Source: Planctomyces sp. SH-PL62 | GTDB taxonomy: Bacteria; Planctomycetota; Planctomycetia; Planctomycetales; Planctomycetaceae | Direction: 5' to 3' | DNA: 64,000 bases | Assembly: GCA_945893045.1 (NCBI GenBank) | Contig: CAMDEA010000006.1 | Span: forward strand, 1-64,000 | Part shown: positions 44,295-52,470 of the stretch, piece by piece | How the letters are laid out: each line of letters starts with the position of its first letter | Numbering within the stretch: position 1 is the first letter of the stretch | The notes under the pieces: model-generated | The model's input: the letters and a program-made list of their open reading frames with translations, nothing else | Databases searched by the model: none | What the model was told of the DNA's origin: nothing | Program-made: the position numbers and the translations under genes

Positions 44295-46646
44295 TCAGAG
44301 CGTCGCGGTGTGCGGGGCTTCGTCGCTGTTACGAAGGGTGCTCGGCAGAAAGAATCGGCCGAGTGGGCTAAACAACAATGCCGGCAACAGCAACAGGTCG
44401 GCGAACAGGGCGAGCGCGATCAGAACGGCCATCACCCAGCCGAAGCGTGACGTCGGAATGAATTCGCTCCACGCGAACACCGACAGGCCGACGGCGCAGG
44501 TGATCGACGTCTGCGTCATCGCGACGCCGCAGTGCCGATAGCCCAGCCGGATCGCATCACGGATCGAGCGGCCTTTCTCCAGTTCGCGCCGGAAGAACGT
44601 CAAGTAGTGCAGCTCATCGTCGATGGCCAGGCCGAGCGCGATGCTGGCGGTCATCACCGAGCCGATGTCGAGTGACAAGCCCAACCAGCCCAGCGTGCCG
44701 AACATGATCAGCGTTGGAAAGATGTTCGTGATCATCGGAATCAGCGCCGTCAGCAGTCCGGCTTGCACGATCGTCATGGCGATGGTGATGACCGTGAATC
44801 CGGAAATAAAACTGTCGTACAAATCGTGGAGCAACTGCCGCTGAATCTCATGCACGAGCGGCATGATGCCGGTGTAGCTGGTGGCGACGTTGGGCAGCGT
44901 GTGGCCCTCATCGTCCTGCAACAGCGGGTCGATGTGTTGCCGGACCTTGGCGAGAAAGCGGCCGTAGTCGAGCGGTTCGACAGAACTGACGAAGGCCGTG
45001 ATCCGCCAAGTTTGATCGCCATCGGTCGTGCGCAGGACGCCGAGTTCTTCAAACTGCGGCAGACTGTCGTTGAGGATTTTCGCGGCGATCTGCCGACGCA
45101 TGAGGGCCGAAACTTCTCGCGGCGTTTTCGGATCGGGCAGGTAAGTCACGGCCGAGAGCGTCGCCCCCACGCCTGCGAGCGACGACAGTTCGTGATGAAC
45201 CTCGTTGACGAGCTTCACACGCTCATACGTCGGCAGTTCACACTCGCTGTTGAAACGCACGAGCACCTCGATCGGCACGCGCGGTCCGACGTGCTCTTCC
45301 AGCCAACGGTAGTCGGTCATGATCTGGCTGTCGGGGCCGAACAGCGTCTCGATGCGAATTGAGGTCTTCAGATTCGGTAGACCGGCCGCACACGCGACCA
45401 TCGCAATCACGCACGCCGCGATAAACGACCGATGCCACCGCTCGACGATGCGCGAGAGCCCGTCCCAAAGCGGATGAGGATCAAGCTGATCGTCGGCGTG
45501 TTTAACCCCAACGCCATCGGCGTGGGCGGATTCAGGCATCACGCCTTGAACGCGCACGCCGTTGGCGTTGCGGTTAAACAAATCGGAATTCTGCCCCCGA
45601 CGAAAGTACGACATCACTCCCGGAATGAACGTCAGCGACACCGCCGCGCTGACCATGACGCCGATTGACGAGTACAGCCCGAACGAGCGGATCGGCAGCA
45701 TCGGGCTGACCAACAGCGACGCCAACCCGATGACTGAATTCATCGCCGACATGCAGCAGGGCATCCAGGCCATCGCCAGCACTTGCCGGCCCGCCTCTTC
45801 GCCGCTGACCGAGGCGTTGATCTCTTTGAAGTAATTCACCAGGTGGATGCCGCCGGCAACCATGATGACCTGCACCAGCGGCGGCAACACGATTAACAGC
45901 GCGTTCATTGGCTCGCCCGCGTAGTCCACGCAGGCCAGCGTGATAAGCTGACAAAACACCGACAGCCCGAAGACCAGTAGCGCCGATCGAATCGACCCCA
46001 AGCAGAAGCAGGCCACGATCAGCGTGACGATCGCCGACGGAGCCGCGTAGGTATCCATCGTTCGCTGGCTGGCTTCATCCACGCTGAGTCCATCCATCAC
46101 CGGACCCGCGAGATGCAATTCGGCGGCCGATACGTCCGCAAACCTCGTCACCGCCGAGCGAATGTACGGCATCAGTTCGCCACGACGTTTCAAGCCGGTC
46201 GAGTTGAACGCGATCACCAGACAGGTCGTCTCTCCGTCATCACCGATCAACGAGCCGCGCAGCCGCTGCACGACTTTCTCGCGAGGCAGATTCACCGGCT
46301 CGGACATCAGCGATTCGGCGACCTCGCGGCCGGAGACGACACGGTCGAAGCACCACGCATCGTGCTCGTCGTGAAACACCTTGGCCCGCCGCAAGCTGCG
46401 AGCGACCCGGTCGAGCTTCGGCTCATCAATCGTGCAGCCCGGCCAACTGACGACGACTACATCGCCGGATTCGAATTGCTTTGTGAACTCCGAATACGTC
46501 CGCTTGGCCGGCATCGAATCGGGCATCCAATCCAGCGGCGAGTTCGAGTTCGACCGCAACACCCGCACCGCCGAGAACGCCACGAACGGCAACGCGATCA
46601 ACGCGTAAACCGCCAGCAGCAGAAATCGTTTGCGATGGATGGTCAT
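44295..46646 (-). CDS. MMPL/RND-type exporter
   Basis: This is a 783-residue membrane protein of the MMPL/SSD superfamily. An N-terminal helix (FLLLAVYALIALPFVAFSAV) is followed by a periplasmic loop and a block of about five helices (IVTLIVACFCLGSIRSALLVFGL, LLIVLPPLVQVIMVAGGIHLVNYF). A second periplasmic loop and a second helix block with GLAIDDELHYLTFFRRELEKG follow, matching the proton-relay Asp region of RND pumps. It resembles the predicted exporters of lipids or hopanoids (HpnN-like), but the cargo is not readable. In the cytoplasmic stretch around residues 356-383, palindrome R is translated in frame. It is the last gene behind the yceI operon and begins just below palindrome A3. Confidence 0.9.
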   Translation of the reverse strand: MTIHRKRFLLLAVYALIALPFVAFSAVRVLRSNSNSPLDWMPDSMPAKRTYSEFTKQFESGDVVVVSWPGCTIDEPKLDRVARSLRRAKVFHDEHDAWCFDRVVSGREVAESLMSEPVNLPREKVVQRLRGSLIGDDGETTCLVIAFNSTGLKRRGELMPYIRSAVTRFADVSAAELHLAGPVMDGLSVDEASQRTMDTYAAPSAIVTLIVACFCLGSIRSALLVFGLSVFCQLITLACVDYAGEPMNALLIVLPPLVQVIMVAGGIHLVNYFKEINASVSGEEAGRQVLAMAWMPCCMSAMNSVIGLASLLVSPMLPIRSFGLYSSIGVMVSAAVSLTFIPGVMSYFRRGQNSDLFNRNANGVRVQGVMPESAHADGVGVKHADDQLDPHPLWDGLSRIVERWHRSFIAACVIAMVACAAGLPNLKTSIRIETLFGPDSQIMTDYRWLEEHVGPRVPIEVLVRFNSECELPTYERVKLVNEVHHELSSLAGVGATLSAVTYLPDPKTPREVSALMRRQIAAKILNDSLPQFEELGVLRTTDGDQTWRITAFVSSVEPLDYGRFLAKVRQHIDPLLQDDEGHTLPNVATSYTGIMPLVHEIQRQLLHDLYDSFISGFTVITIAMTIVQAGLLTALIPMITNIFPTLIMFGTLGWLGLSLDIGSVMTASIALGLAIDDELHYLTFFRRELEKGRSIRDAIRLGYRHCGVAMTQTSITCAVGLSVFAWSEFIPTSRFGWVMAVLIALALFADLLLLPALLFSPLGRFFLPSTLRNSDEAPHTATL
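45500..45579. repeat. Imperfect palindrome, family R, inside the MMPL gene
   Basis: GTTTAACCCCAACGCCATCG... mirrors the right arm with two or three mismatches in 28 bp. It is translated as LFNRNANGVRVQGVMP and HADGVGVKHADDQ. Confidence 0.8.
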
Positions 46647-46651
46647 TCGGA

Positions 46652-46747
46652 ATGTAAACCGAAGCGTCAGCGAGGGCGGGCGCTCTACTTGATAGGAAAG
46701 TCAGAGTCACTTGGAGCACCCGCCCTCGCTGACGCTTCGGGTTACAT
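46652..46747. repeat. Palindrome, family A (copy A3)
   Basis: ATGTAAACCGAAGCGTCAGC... has 34-bp arms with two or three mismatches. It covers the 5' leader of the MMPL gene and the last codons and stop of the gene upstream. Confidence 0.88.
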
Positions 46748-47681
46748 GGTAAAGCGGCATTAAAAAACGTGACGAGATTATTCGCAGTCCGAAGCCCGGA
46801 ATCCGCGCTTGATACTGCCGATACGAGTCACCGAGAAAGTGCGCCAAGCGTTCGTCCTTGAAATGGCTGCCTACCAAAATGTACGCCGTCCATAGAACGG
46901 TGAGAATCGCGTGGTCGAGCGTCATCGTCGGCGTGAACCAGATCAGTCCGAGGAAGCTGGCGTAAATCGGATGTCGCATCACGCGGTAAGCTCCGCGCAG
47001 TTCAAAGCCGCGCCGAGGTTGCGGTTCGCCGCGCACCCAATGCCACCACGGAGTCAGTCCCGTCTGATACCCCAGTCCCGACAAGTGCAAGCTGTAGAAC
47101 AACGCGACCCAACTGCCATAGTAGCCGACGTCGATCAGCCATCGTCCTTGCGGAGCGACATCCCACAGCGTGAACTCGCTGGTCGTCCAAAAGGAAAACG
47201 TGACGAACAAACTGGCACAGGTCGCCAGGCAAAACACCAGTCCGTAGAACGGCGCGGCGATCCAGCGCGACAGTCGCTTCCGAGTGCTCGGCAACAGCAA
47301 CCAACTGTGCGGCAACGCGAACTGCGCGGTGAGCAACACATCCCACCACAACGATCCAGACCGCGCCGGGATCGGACCTTTTAAGAACGCGAACAAGTAC
47401 CAGACCGTCAGCAAGAAGACGGCCTGCGTCGCCACACCGAAGAACACGCCGGCCGCGGATCGCAGGCGAGAGAGACGGTGATTTGCACTGGCGAGCGGGG
47501 CGGCGTTAGCCCCCCGGTGGTGCGAACTCTTCGAAATCTCCCGATCCAACCGGGGGGCTAACGCCGCCCCGCTCGCCAAATCGTTCGCGCAATCATCGAC
47601 CTGAGTCCCAATCAACGACTCGCTCTGTCGCCAACCCAGTTGAGCCACGTCTTCCATGACTTCTCGCCTATCCAGCTTCAC
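46707..47681 (-). CDS. NnrU/isoprenylcysteine methyltransferase-like membrane protein
   Basis: This is a 324-residue frame starting with GTG that overlaps the upstream stop (GTGA); an ATG at 47657 is an alternative. After ~70 hydrophilic residues come about six helices (AAGVFFGVATQAVFLLTVWYLF, LLTAQFALPHSWLLLP, YGLVFCLATCASLFVTFSFW). A methyltransferase-like C-terminus follows: FELRGAYRVMRHPIYASFLGLIWF and HFKDERLAHFLGDSYRQYQARIP. These match the NnrU/ICMT/DUF1295 superfamily that methylates or modifies lipids at the membrane. Residues ~35-64 come from palindrome B3 and the last ~14 ([12 protein letters not shown]) with the stop come from A3, so both ends of the frame are element-derived. The true start may be further in. 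Confidence 0.78.
   Translation of the reverse strand: MKLDRREVMEDVAQLGWRQSESLIGTQVDDCANDLASGAALAPRLDREISKSSHHRGANAAPLASANHRLSRLRSAAGVFFGVATQAVFLLTVWYLFAFLKGPIPARSGSLWWDVLLTAQFALPHSWLLLPSTRKRLSRWIAAPFYGLVFCLATCASLFVTFSFWTTSEFTLWDVAPQGRWLIDVGYYGSWVALFYSLHLSGLGYQTGLTPWWHWVRGEPQPRRGFELRGAYRVMRHPIYASFLGLIWFTPTMTLDHAILTVLWTAYILVGSHFKDERLAHFLGDSYRQYQARIPGFGLRIISSRFLMPLYHVTRSVSEGGCSK
47489..47578. repeat. Palindrome, family B (copy B3), inside the NnrU-like frame
   Basis: TGGCGAGCGGGGCGGCGTTA... is perfectly mirrored over 30 bp around a ~30-bp loop. It carries T where B1 and B2 have C (GTTAGC/GTCAGC), with the compensating change on the other arm. Confidence 0.88.
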
Positions 47682-48529
47682 GGCTTCCGTGCCACGAAGC
47701 AGCCATAGCCCATCGCTCGCGAGCGATAAGCGTTCAAAATCGTTTCAAAGTGATCGAGGAAGTTCCGCGTGTTGCGATCCACCAACTTCGCGAGCAATCG
47801 CATTCCAGTACGGCGGACTCGACGTTCGCAGATCTCCCACGTCGCGTGGACTTGCTCGGTCCAATCGGCAACTTCAACCATTTCCAGACCGCCGGCCGTC
47901 ATCCAGCCGCCATAGTCTTGTTCGCTGCCGAGCGACGGACACAGAAAGTTCTCGCAGACTTGGCGAACCTGTTCGGCACCGTCGGGCGTATCGGACTTCT
48001 CACCGGCCAGCCACGCGCAGATTGCCATGCGTCCGCCGGGCTTCAGCCACGTCGCCGCTTTGCGAAAGAAGACCGGTTTGTCGAAGAGATGTTCCGTGCA
48101 TTCGACGCTCCAGACGACGTCGAACTGACCGGCCGGGAATTCGATCCGTTCGGCATCCGCGCGTCGAAATCGAGTCCGCCGCCGAACGCCGCTGAAGGCC
48201 GCTGACGTTGTGGCCCATGCTTTCTGCACCGGACTCAGCGTGATTCCGGTGACGTCGCAGTTTCGCTCGCGTGCCAAGTGGATCGACGAGCCGCCCATGC
48301 CGCAGCCGACGTCGAGCACTCGCTGCCCCGTGCCGATCGACGCCTTGGTCGCCAGTGTGTTGATGAGATGAATTTGTGCCGCCAGCGGCGACTCGTCGGT
48401 TACGCGACCTTGCTGGGGTTCCCACAGGCCGTGATGGATGTGTTGTCCCCAGAGCAGCCGATAGAACGCGGTCGTCAGGTCGTAATGAAACCGAATGTCG
48501 CTGGAGCGGACGTCGGAAACCGAAATCAT
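47678..48529 (-). CDS. SAM-dependent methyltransferase, tocopherol/sterol type
   Basis: This is a 283-residue protein. Start ATG 48529-48527 overlaps the yceI stop (ATGA). The opening IRFHYDLTTAFYRLLWGQHIHHGLW is the signature start of the gamma-tocopherol/MPBQ and cyclopropane-type methyltransferases. Motif I is VLDVGCGMGGSSIHLA, followed by VTGITLSPVQKAWA, FDVVWSVECTEHLFDK and WLKPGGRMAICAWLAG. A lipid or quinone-like acceptor is likely. Its stop overlaps the next gene by GTGA, so three genes are translationally coupled. Confidence 0.88.
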   Translation of the reverse strand: MISVSDVRSSDIRFHYDLTTAFYRLLWGQHIHHGLWEPQQGRVTDESPLAAQIHLINTLATKASIGTGQRVLDVGCGMGGSSIHLARERNCDVTGITLSPVQKAWATTSAAFSGVRRRTRFRRADAERIEFPAGQFDVVWSVECTEHLFDKPVFFRKAATWLKPGGRMAICAWLAGEKSDTPDGAEQVRQVCENFLCPSLGSEQDYGGWMTAGGLEMVEVADWTEQVHATWEICERRVRRTGMRLLAKLVDRNTRNFLDHFETILNAYRSRAMGYGCFVARKP

Positions 48530-49338
48530 CGAGCCGGCTCCTCGGACTTGTCGGCCAGCGGCTGTTCGGGCCGGACCCACAAGTCGCCGTAGATCGTCAG
48601 CTCATCCGCAACGCCGATCGCGCCCAAACCGGTCGAGAACGGTTTGATGCCGAAGTCGGTCTGCCGAATCGCAAAGCGGCCACGCAGGTGATGCCAGCCT
48701 TTCTTCGGTTCATCGAGCGCCGTGAACCGAATACGGCGAGCAACACCGCGCAGAGTGAGATCACCTTCGAGCAGGTATTCGGCCGCGCCGTCTTTCAAGT
48801 CGCGCTGCTTCTTGGCAGAAACGATTTCAAACGTGGCGATCGGGAACGACGCCACGTTCAGCACATCGGGACCGAGCATGTTGCTGGTCACCTTCTGCGC
48901 CGTCCCGCGATCGGTCTCACCTTTCAGTCCGACGTACCGCCGCGCGTCCGCGGTATCGGCCACGAATGATCTCATATCGAATTCCAATTTCCCGGCGCTC
49001 TTCTCTCGGCCGAGATGCAAGTCGCCCGACTTCAAGTTTCCGAGGACAGCATGTTCGTGCCCCAAACCGGTCTTGCCCACGAAGACATACACTCGACTGG
49101 TCTTCAGCTCGACTTCTCCGGCACTGGGGAGTTGCGGATCGGCAGCCTCGCCCGCCGCCGGCTGATGGGGTTTGGAATCAGCGGCCTGCGCCGGACTTTG
49201 TCCCGCTGAGACTTTCGGCCGCCGCACCGCGTCACTAATCCGCGGTCCGTCGGCGCGCAGACTCATCGTCAGAAGGACGCTCAGCAACAGCACGATCGTT
49301 AATGGAACACCAAACTGTCGAAACGAAAACTTGCGCAT
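48526..49338 (-). CDS. YceI-like lipocalin-fold protein
   Basis: This is a 270-residue protein with an N-terminal signal or anchor (FGVPLTIVLLLSVLLTMSLRA). Start ATG 49338-49336 follows GAGGCAGATC. The mature part is a YceI domain: SRVYVFVGKTGLGHEHAVLG, LEFDMRSFVADTADARRYVGL, VTSNMLGPDVLNVASFPIATFEI, YLLEGDLTLRGVARRIRF and the final strand. YceI proteins bind isoprenoid-like lipids such as polyisoprenoid quinones in the periplasm. Coupling to a tocopherol/quinone-type methyltransferase and an ICMT-like membrane protein is consistent with isoprenoid chemistry. Confidence 0.9.
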   Translation of the reverse strand: MRKFSFRQFGVPLTIVLLLSVLLTMSLRADGPRISDAVRRPKVSAGQSPAQAADSKPHQPAAGEAADPQLPSAGEVELKTSRVYVFVGKTGLGHEHAVLGNLKSGDLHLGREKSAGKLEFDMRSFVADTADARRYVGLKGETDRGTAQKVTSNMLGPDVLNVASFPIATFEIVSAKKQRDLKDGAAEYLLEGDLTLRGVARRIRFTALDEPKKGWHHLRGRFAIRQTDFGIKPFSTGLGAIGVADELTIYGDLWVRPEQPLADKSEEPAR

Positions 49339-49597
49339 GATCTGCCTCGATTGAGCCCCGTCGCATCGCCGAAGGGTGGGGACGATAGGCCCGGATCGCT
49401 GAGTGTTCCTAGAGGGTTTGGCCTGACAGGTCATTGTCTCGCACGCGATGCGTTGTACGTATCCGCGCACAAACCCGAAGCATCCGTTTGGACGTTGCGA
49501 AGTTGTCAGCCGCGAAGTTGCGACGCAGTGCGGACCTTCAAAACCGAGTCGTTGGAACTATGCTCTGTTATCCCCAATCCATCTCGAAGGGCATGCC

Positions 49598-49966
49598 ATG
49601 ACCGACTTGAAGGCCGTCGTGATCGACAGCGATCAGCTTCCGGACGAGACGTTCGAGTGGGGCACGCTCAAGTGGTTGTGCAATGCGAAGCTTTCACCCG
49701 GAGCGGCACAAACTCTGGGCCTCTGCCACATCTGGACCGGTCAGCGCAACCCACGGCATTTCCATCCCAACTGCGAAGAAGTGTTGTTCATGCTCGCCGG
49801 GTCGGGACAACACAGCTTCGATGACGAGATAGTGGAACTCCGTCGCGGCTCAGTGATCCGCATCCCGGCGGGAGTGCGGCACAATCTGGCCAACACCGGT
49901 TCGGAGACGGTCATCTGCCTGATTTCGTTTTCTTCCGGAGATCGCGAAACTGTGTTCTTGGAATAG
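49598..49966 (+). CDS. Small cupin protein
   Basis: This is a 122-residue single-domain cupin. The metal-binding motif 1 is HFHPNCEEVLFMLAGSG near 54-70 and motif 2 is IPAGVRHNLANTG near 91-103, with His, His, Glu and His available as ligands. The strand pattern continues to the C-terminus (ETVICLISFSSGDRE). Start ATG 49598 is preceded by CGAAGGGC. The substrate is unknown; single cupins of this type are often sugar or small-acid binding. It stands alone before a beta-propeller protein gene. Confidence 0.85.
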   Translation: MTDLKAVVIDSDQLPDETFEWGTLKWLCNAKLSPGAAQTLGLCHIWTGQRNPRHFHPNCEEVLFMLAGSGQHSFDDEIVELRRGSVIRIPAGVRHNLANTGSETVICLISFSSGDRETVFLE

Positions 49967-50001
49967 CCACTGAGTTCGGCCCGTTGATGAGGAGCCATCG
50001 C

Positions 50002-51381
50002 ATGTCACGTCTGAGATTGATGAGTTCGTTGATCCTGATCCTGTTTTCGTTCGTTCAGCCAGCGGCGCAGTCCGCCGAGCCGATCGGTTCGCGGCTGGAG
50101 CCGTTTGTCGACAACCATCTCATCGAACGGCTGAGCGGGGCCGCCGCGCTGAAGGTACAACGACCCGAACCGAAAGAAGTCGTGCTCACGGCCGACAAGC
50201 CCTGGGAAGGCAACACCAGCGCGTACTACACGGTGATCCAAGACGACGACAAGTTCCGCGTCTATTTCCGCGGCTCGCATTTTGATCCGCCGACCAAGAA
50301 GGAAACCCATCGCGAAGTCACCTGCTACGCTGAAAGTACCGACGGCATTCACTTCACCAAGCCAGAACTGGGACTGTTCGAGTTCAACGGTTCCAAAGCC
50401 AACAACATCGTGTGGGACGGTCCGGGGACGCATTGCTTCGCGCCCTTCAAGGATCTGAATCCGAAGTGCTCTCCGGATGCGAAATACAAAGCCGTGACCG
50501 CCGTGAAAGGCGGTTTGTTACCGCTGAAGTCCGCCGACGGCATCCACTGGCAGGCGATGTCCGACAAGCCGGTCATCACCAAGGGAGCCTTCGATTCGCA
50601 GAACCTCGCGTTCTGGGATCCGCATCTCGGCAAGTACCGCGAATACCACCGCGCGTTCCGCGTCGTCCGCGACATCATGACCGGCACGTCGGACGACTTC
50701 TTGAATTGGACTGATCCAGTCTGGCTCGACTATCCGAACGTGGGCGCGACCGAGCACCTCTACACAAACACGATCCGCAACTACCCCGGCGCTCCGCACA
50801 TCTTGATCGGTTTTCCGACTCGCTTCCTGCCGAAGACCGAACAGACCGAGCCGACTTTCATGGTCAGCCGAGATGGTCAGTCGTTTGTGCGATACACGGA
50901 AGCGATCATCCCCGAAACCGCACCGTCGGATCGCCAAGGCAACCGTAGCAACTACATGGCCTGGGGCTTGGTGCAACTCCCCGGCAAGCCGAACGAGTGG
51001 TCAGTCTATGCGAAAGAGGCGTACTACACCGGTCCCGCCAGCCGCATTCGGCGATTCACCTATCGCCCCGATGGACTCGTCGCTTTAAGCGCGTTGAACG
51101 CCGAAGGGGAAGCGCTCACGAAACCACTAACGTTCACGGGCAAGACGCTGGTGCTCAATTACCGCACGGCGCAAAGCGGCTCGATCCAGGTCGAACTGCA
51201 AGACGCCGATGGCAAGGCGATCGCCCCCTTCACGGCGGACGCTGGTCTCCTGCGCGGCAATGAACTTGCCGCCAAAGTTGCGTGGGCAAAAAACTCAGAT
51301 GTCGGCTCACAGGCCAGCAAGCCAGTCCGCATTCGCTTCGTGTTGAAGGATGCGGAGCTGTTCTCGTTTCGATTCGAGTGA
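50002..51381 (+). CDS. Secreted five-bladed beta-propeller protein, glycosidase-like
   Basis: This is a 459-residue protein. ATG 50002 follows GAGGAGCC and begins a signal peptide (LMSSLILILFSFVQPAAQSAEP). The mature part has repeating blade strands with the YYTVIQDDDKFRVYFRG, CYAESTDGIHFTKPELGL, LKSADGIHWQAM and FWDPHLGKYREYHRA pattern found in GH32/GH43/DUF1861-like glycosidase propellers. The acidic catalytic residues cannot be assigned with confidence. The C-terminal ~100 residues form an added beta-sandwich (LVLNYRTAQSGSIQVELQDADGKAI). It converges with the next gene with only three bases between stops. Confidence 0.85.
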   Translation: MSRLRLMSSLILILFSFVQPAAQSAEPIGSRLEPFVDNHLIERLSGAAALKVQRPEPKEVVLTADKPWEGNTSAYYTVIQDDDKFRVYFRGSHFDPPTKKETHREVTCYAESTDGIHFTKPELGLFEFNGSKANNIVWDGPGTHCFAPFKDLNPKCSPDAKYKAVTAVKGGLLPLKSADGIHWQAMSDKPVITKGAFDSQNLAFWDPHLGKYREYHRAFRVVRDIMTGTSDDFLNWTDPVWLDYPNVGATEHLYTNTIRNYPGAPHILIGFPTRFLPKTEQTEPTFMVSRDGQSFVRYTEAIIPETAPSDRQGNRSNYMAWGLVQLPGKPNEWSVYAKEAYYTGPASRIRRFTYRPDGLVALSALNAEGEALTKPLTFTGKTLVLNYRTAQSGSIQVELQDADGKAIAPFTADAGLLRGNELAAKVAWAKNSDVGSQASKPVRIRFVLKDAELFSFRFE

Positions 51382-51384
51382 CCG

Positions 51385-52293
51385 TTACTTCGCCAGCAAC
51401 TTGGCCACGAGAAACTCGTTCGCGCTGGCGTACTTGTCCGATTTGGAGACGCCAGGAATCAGCAGGTGGCATTCGTGGCCGTCCTTGTCGGATTTCTCTT
51501 TCAGCTTCACTCCATAGACAGGGTGATGAATGCCGTGTCCGGCGTCTTTGGACGGCAGCGTCATGTCGGCACCATACGTCATCAGCAGCGGTGGGTCTTT
51601 GCCATCGACGTGGTTGTACGGCGAGAATTCGACGTAGAGCGCATGGTGCTTATCGTAGTTCTTCAGCGCGTCTTCGATCGTCTTCTCGCCGACGGCCAGG
51701 TTGATCATGCGATGCTTAAGCACGTTCGGCCCCAGCCACTCTTCGCAGACTTTCGGATCAATCGAGGTCTGCCCGCTGGAAACGGCCGCGGCGCAGACTC
51801 GCGTGGATTCCCGCCGCACGGGGTCGGTCGCTTTCGGATCGGCCAGATCGTCATGCAACAGCAACCACATCGACGTGCAGGCTCCGGCGCTGCCGCCTGT
51901 CAAAGCGATGTGTTTGGTGTCGATGTTCCAATCGGCGGCCTTGGTGCGGATGAACTGAATCGCCCGCGCGGCGTCATGCACCGGAGCTGGCAGCGGATGC
52001 GCGCCGCTCAACCGATAGTTGATCGCCGCACAAGAAATCCCCTTGTCGAGAAACGGCTGAACCGACTTCGTCGTGTCTTGCTTCTTATCTCCGCTCGTCC
52101 AGCCGCGTCCGTGAATGTAGACCAGCAGAGGACGCGGCCCGTCCCCCTTGGCCTGCCAAAAGTCGAGCACATTGCGGACGTCTGGCCCGTAGGACACCTC
52201 GGCGTGTGTTGGTGCCAGTTGCTTCGGTTCATCGGCGGCGAACAGCGCGCTGGTCGCCACGAAACAGAACAGGATTGCGAGAGAAGATTTCAT
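51385..52293 (-). CDS. Exported alpha/beta hydrolase (carboxylesterase-like)
   Basis: This is a 302-residue protein. Start ATG 52293-52291 opens a signal peptide (SLAILFCFVATSALFAADE). The fold is of the hormone-sensitive-lipase/BD-FAE type: LLVYIHGRGWTSGDK forms the oxyanion region (HGRG in place of HGGG), AINYRLSGAHPLPAPVHDAARAIQFIRT follows, and GGSAGACTSMWL is the nucleophile elbow with Ser. LLMTYGADMTLP and a late HGHECHLL provide the likely Asp and His. It could remove acyl groups from exported polysaccharide substrates. It converges with the propeller gene. Confidence 0.86.
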   Translation of the reverse strand: MKSSLAILFCFVATSALFAADEPKQLAPTHAEVSYGPDVRNVLDFWQAKGDGPRPLLVYIHGRGWTSGDKKQDTTKSVQPFLDKGISCAAINYRLSGAHPLPAPVHDAARAIQFIRTKAADWNIDTKHIALTGGSAGACTSMWLLLHDDLADPKATDPVRRESTRVCAAAVSSGQTSIDPKVCEEWLGPNVLKHRMINLAVGEKTIEDALKNYDKHHALYVEFSPYNHVDGKDPPLLMTYGADMTLPSKDAGHGIHHPVYGVKLKEKSDKDGHECHLLIPGVSKSDKYASANEFLVAKLLAK

Positions 52294-52470
52294 GCGTAGC
52301 TCCGGAAAGATGGTTGAATCAAAGTCGCATTCGTGAGGCATTCTGGCGAGCGAGGCGTGCCAGGTCCATTTTGTGGGTTCCGACAAGCGGCGGCGAGCCG
52401 ATAAGATCCGTGCTAGACTCAGACGAACCGCGTGGGTGCGTTTTCAAACGATCGAAATTGGAACGGCTTC

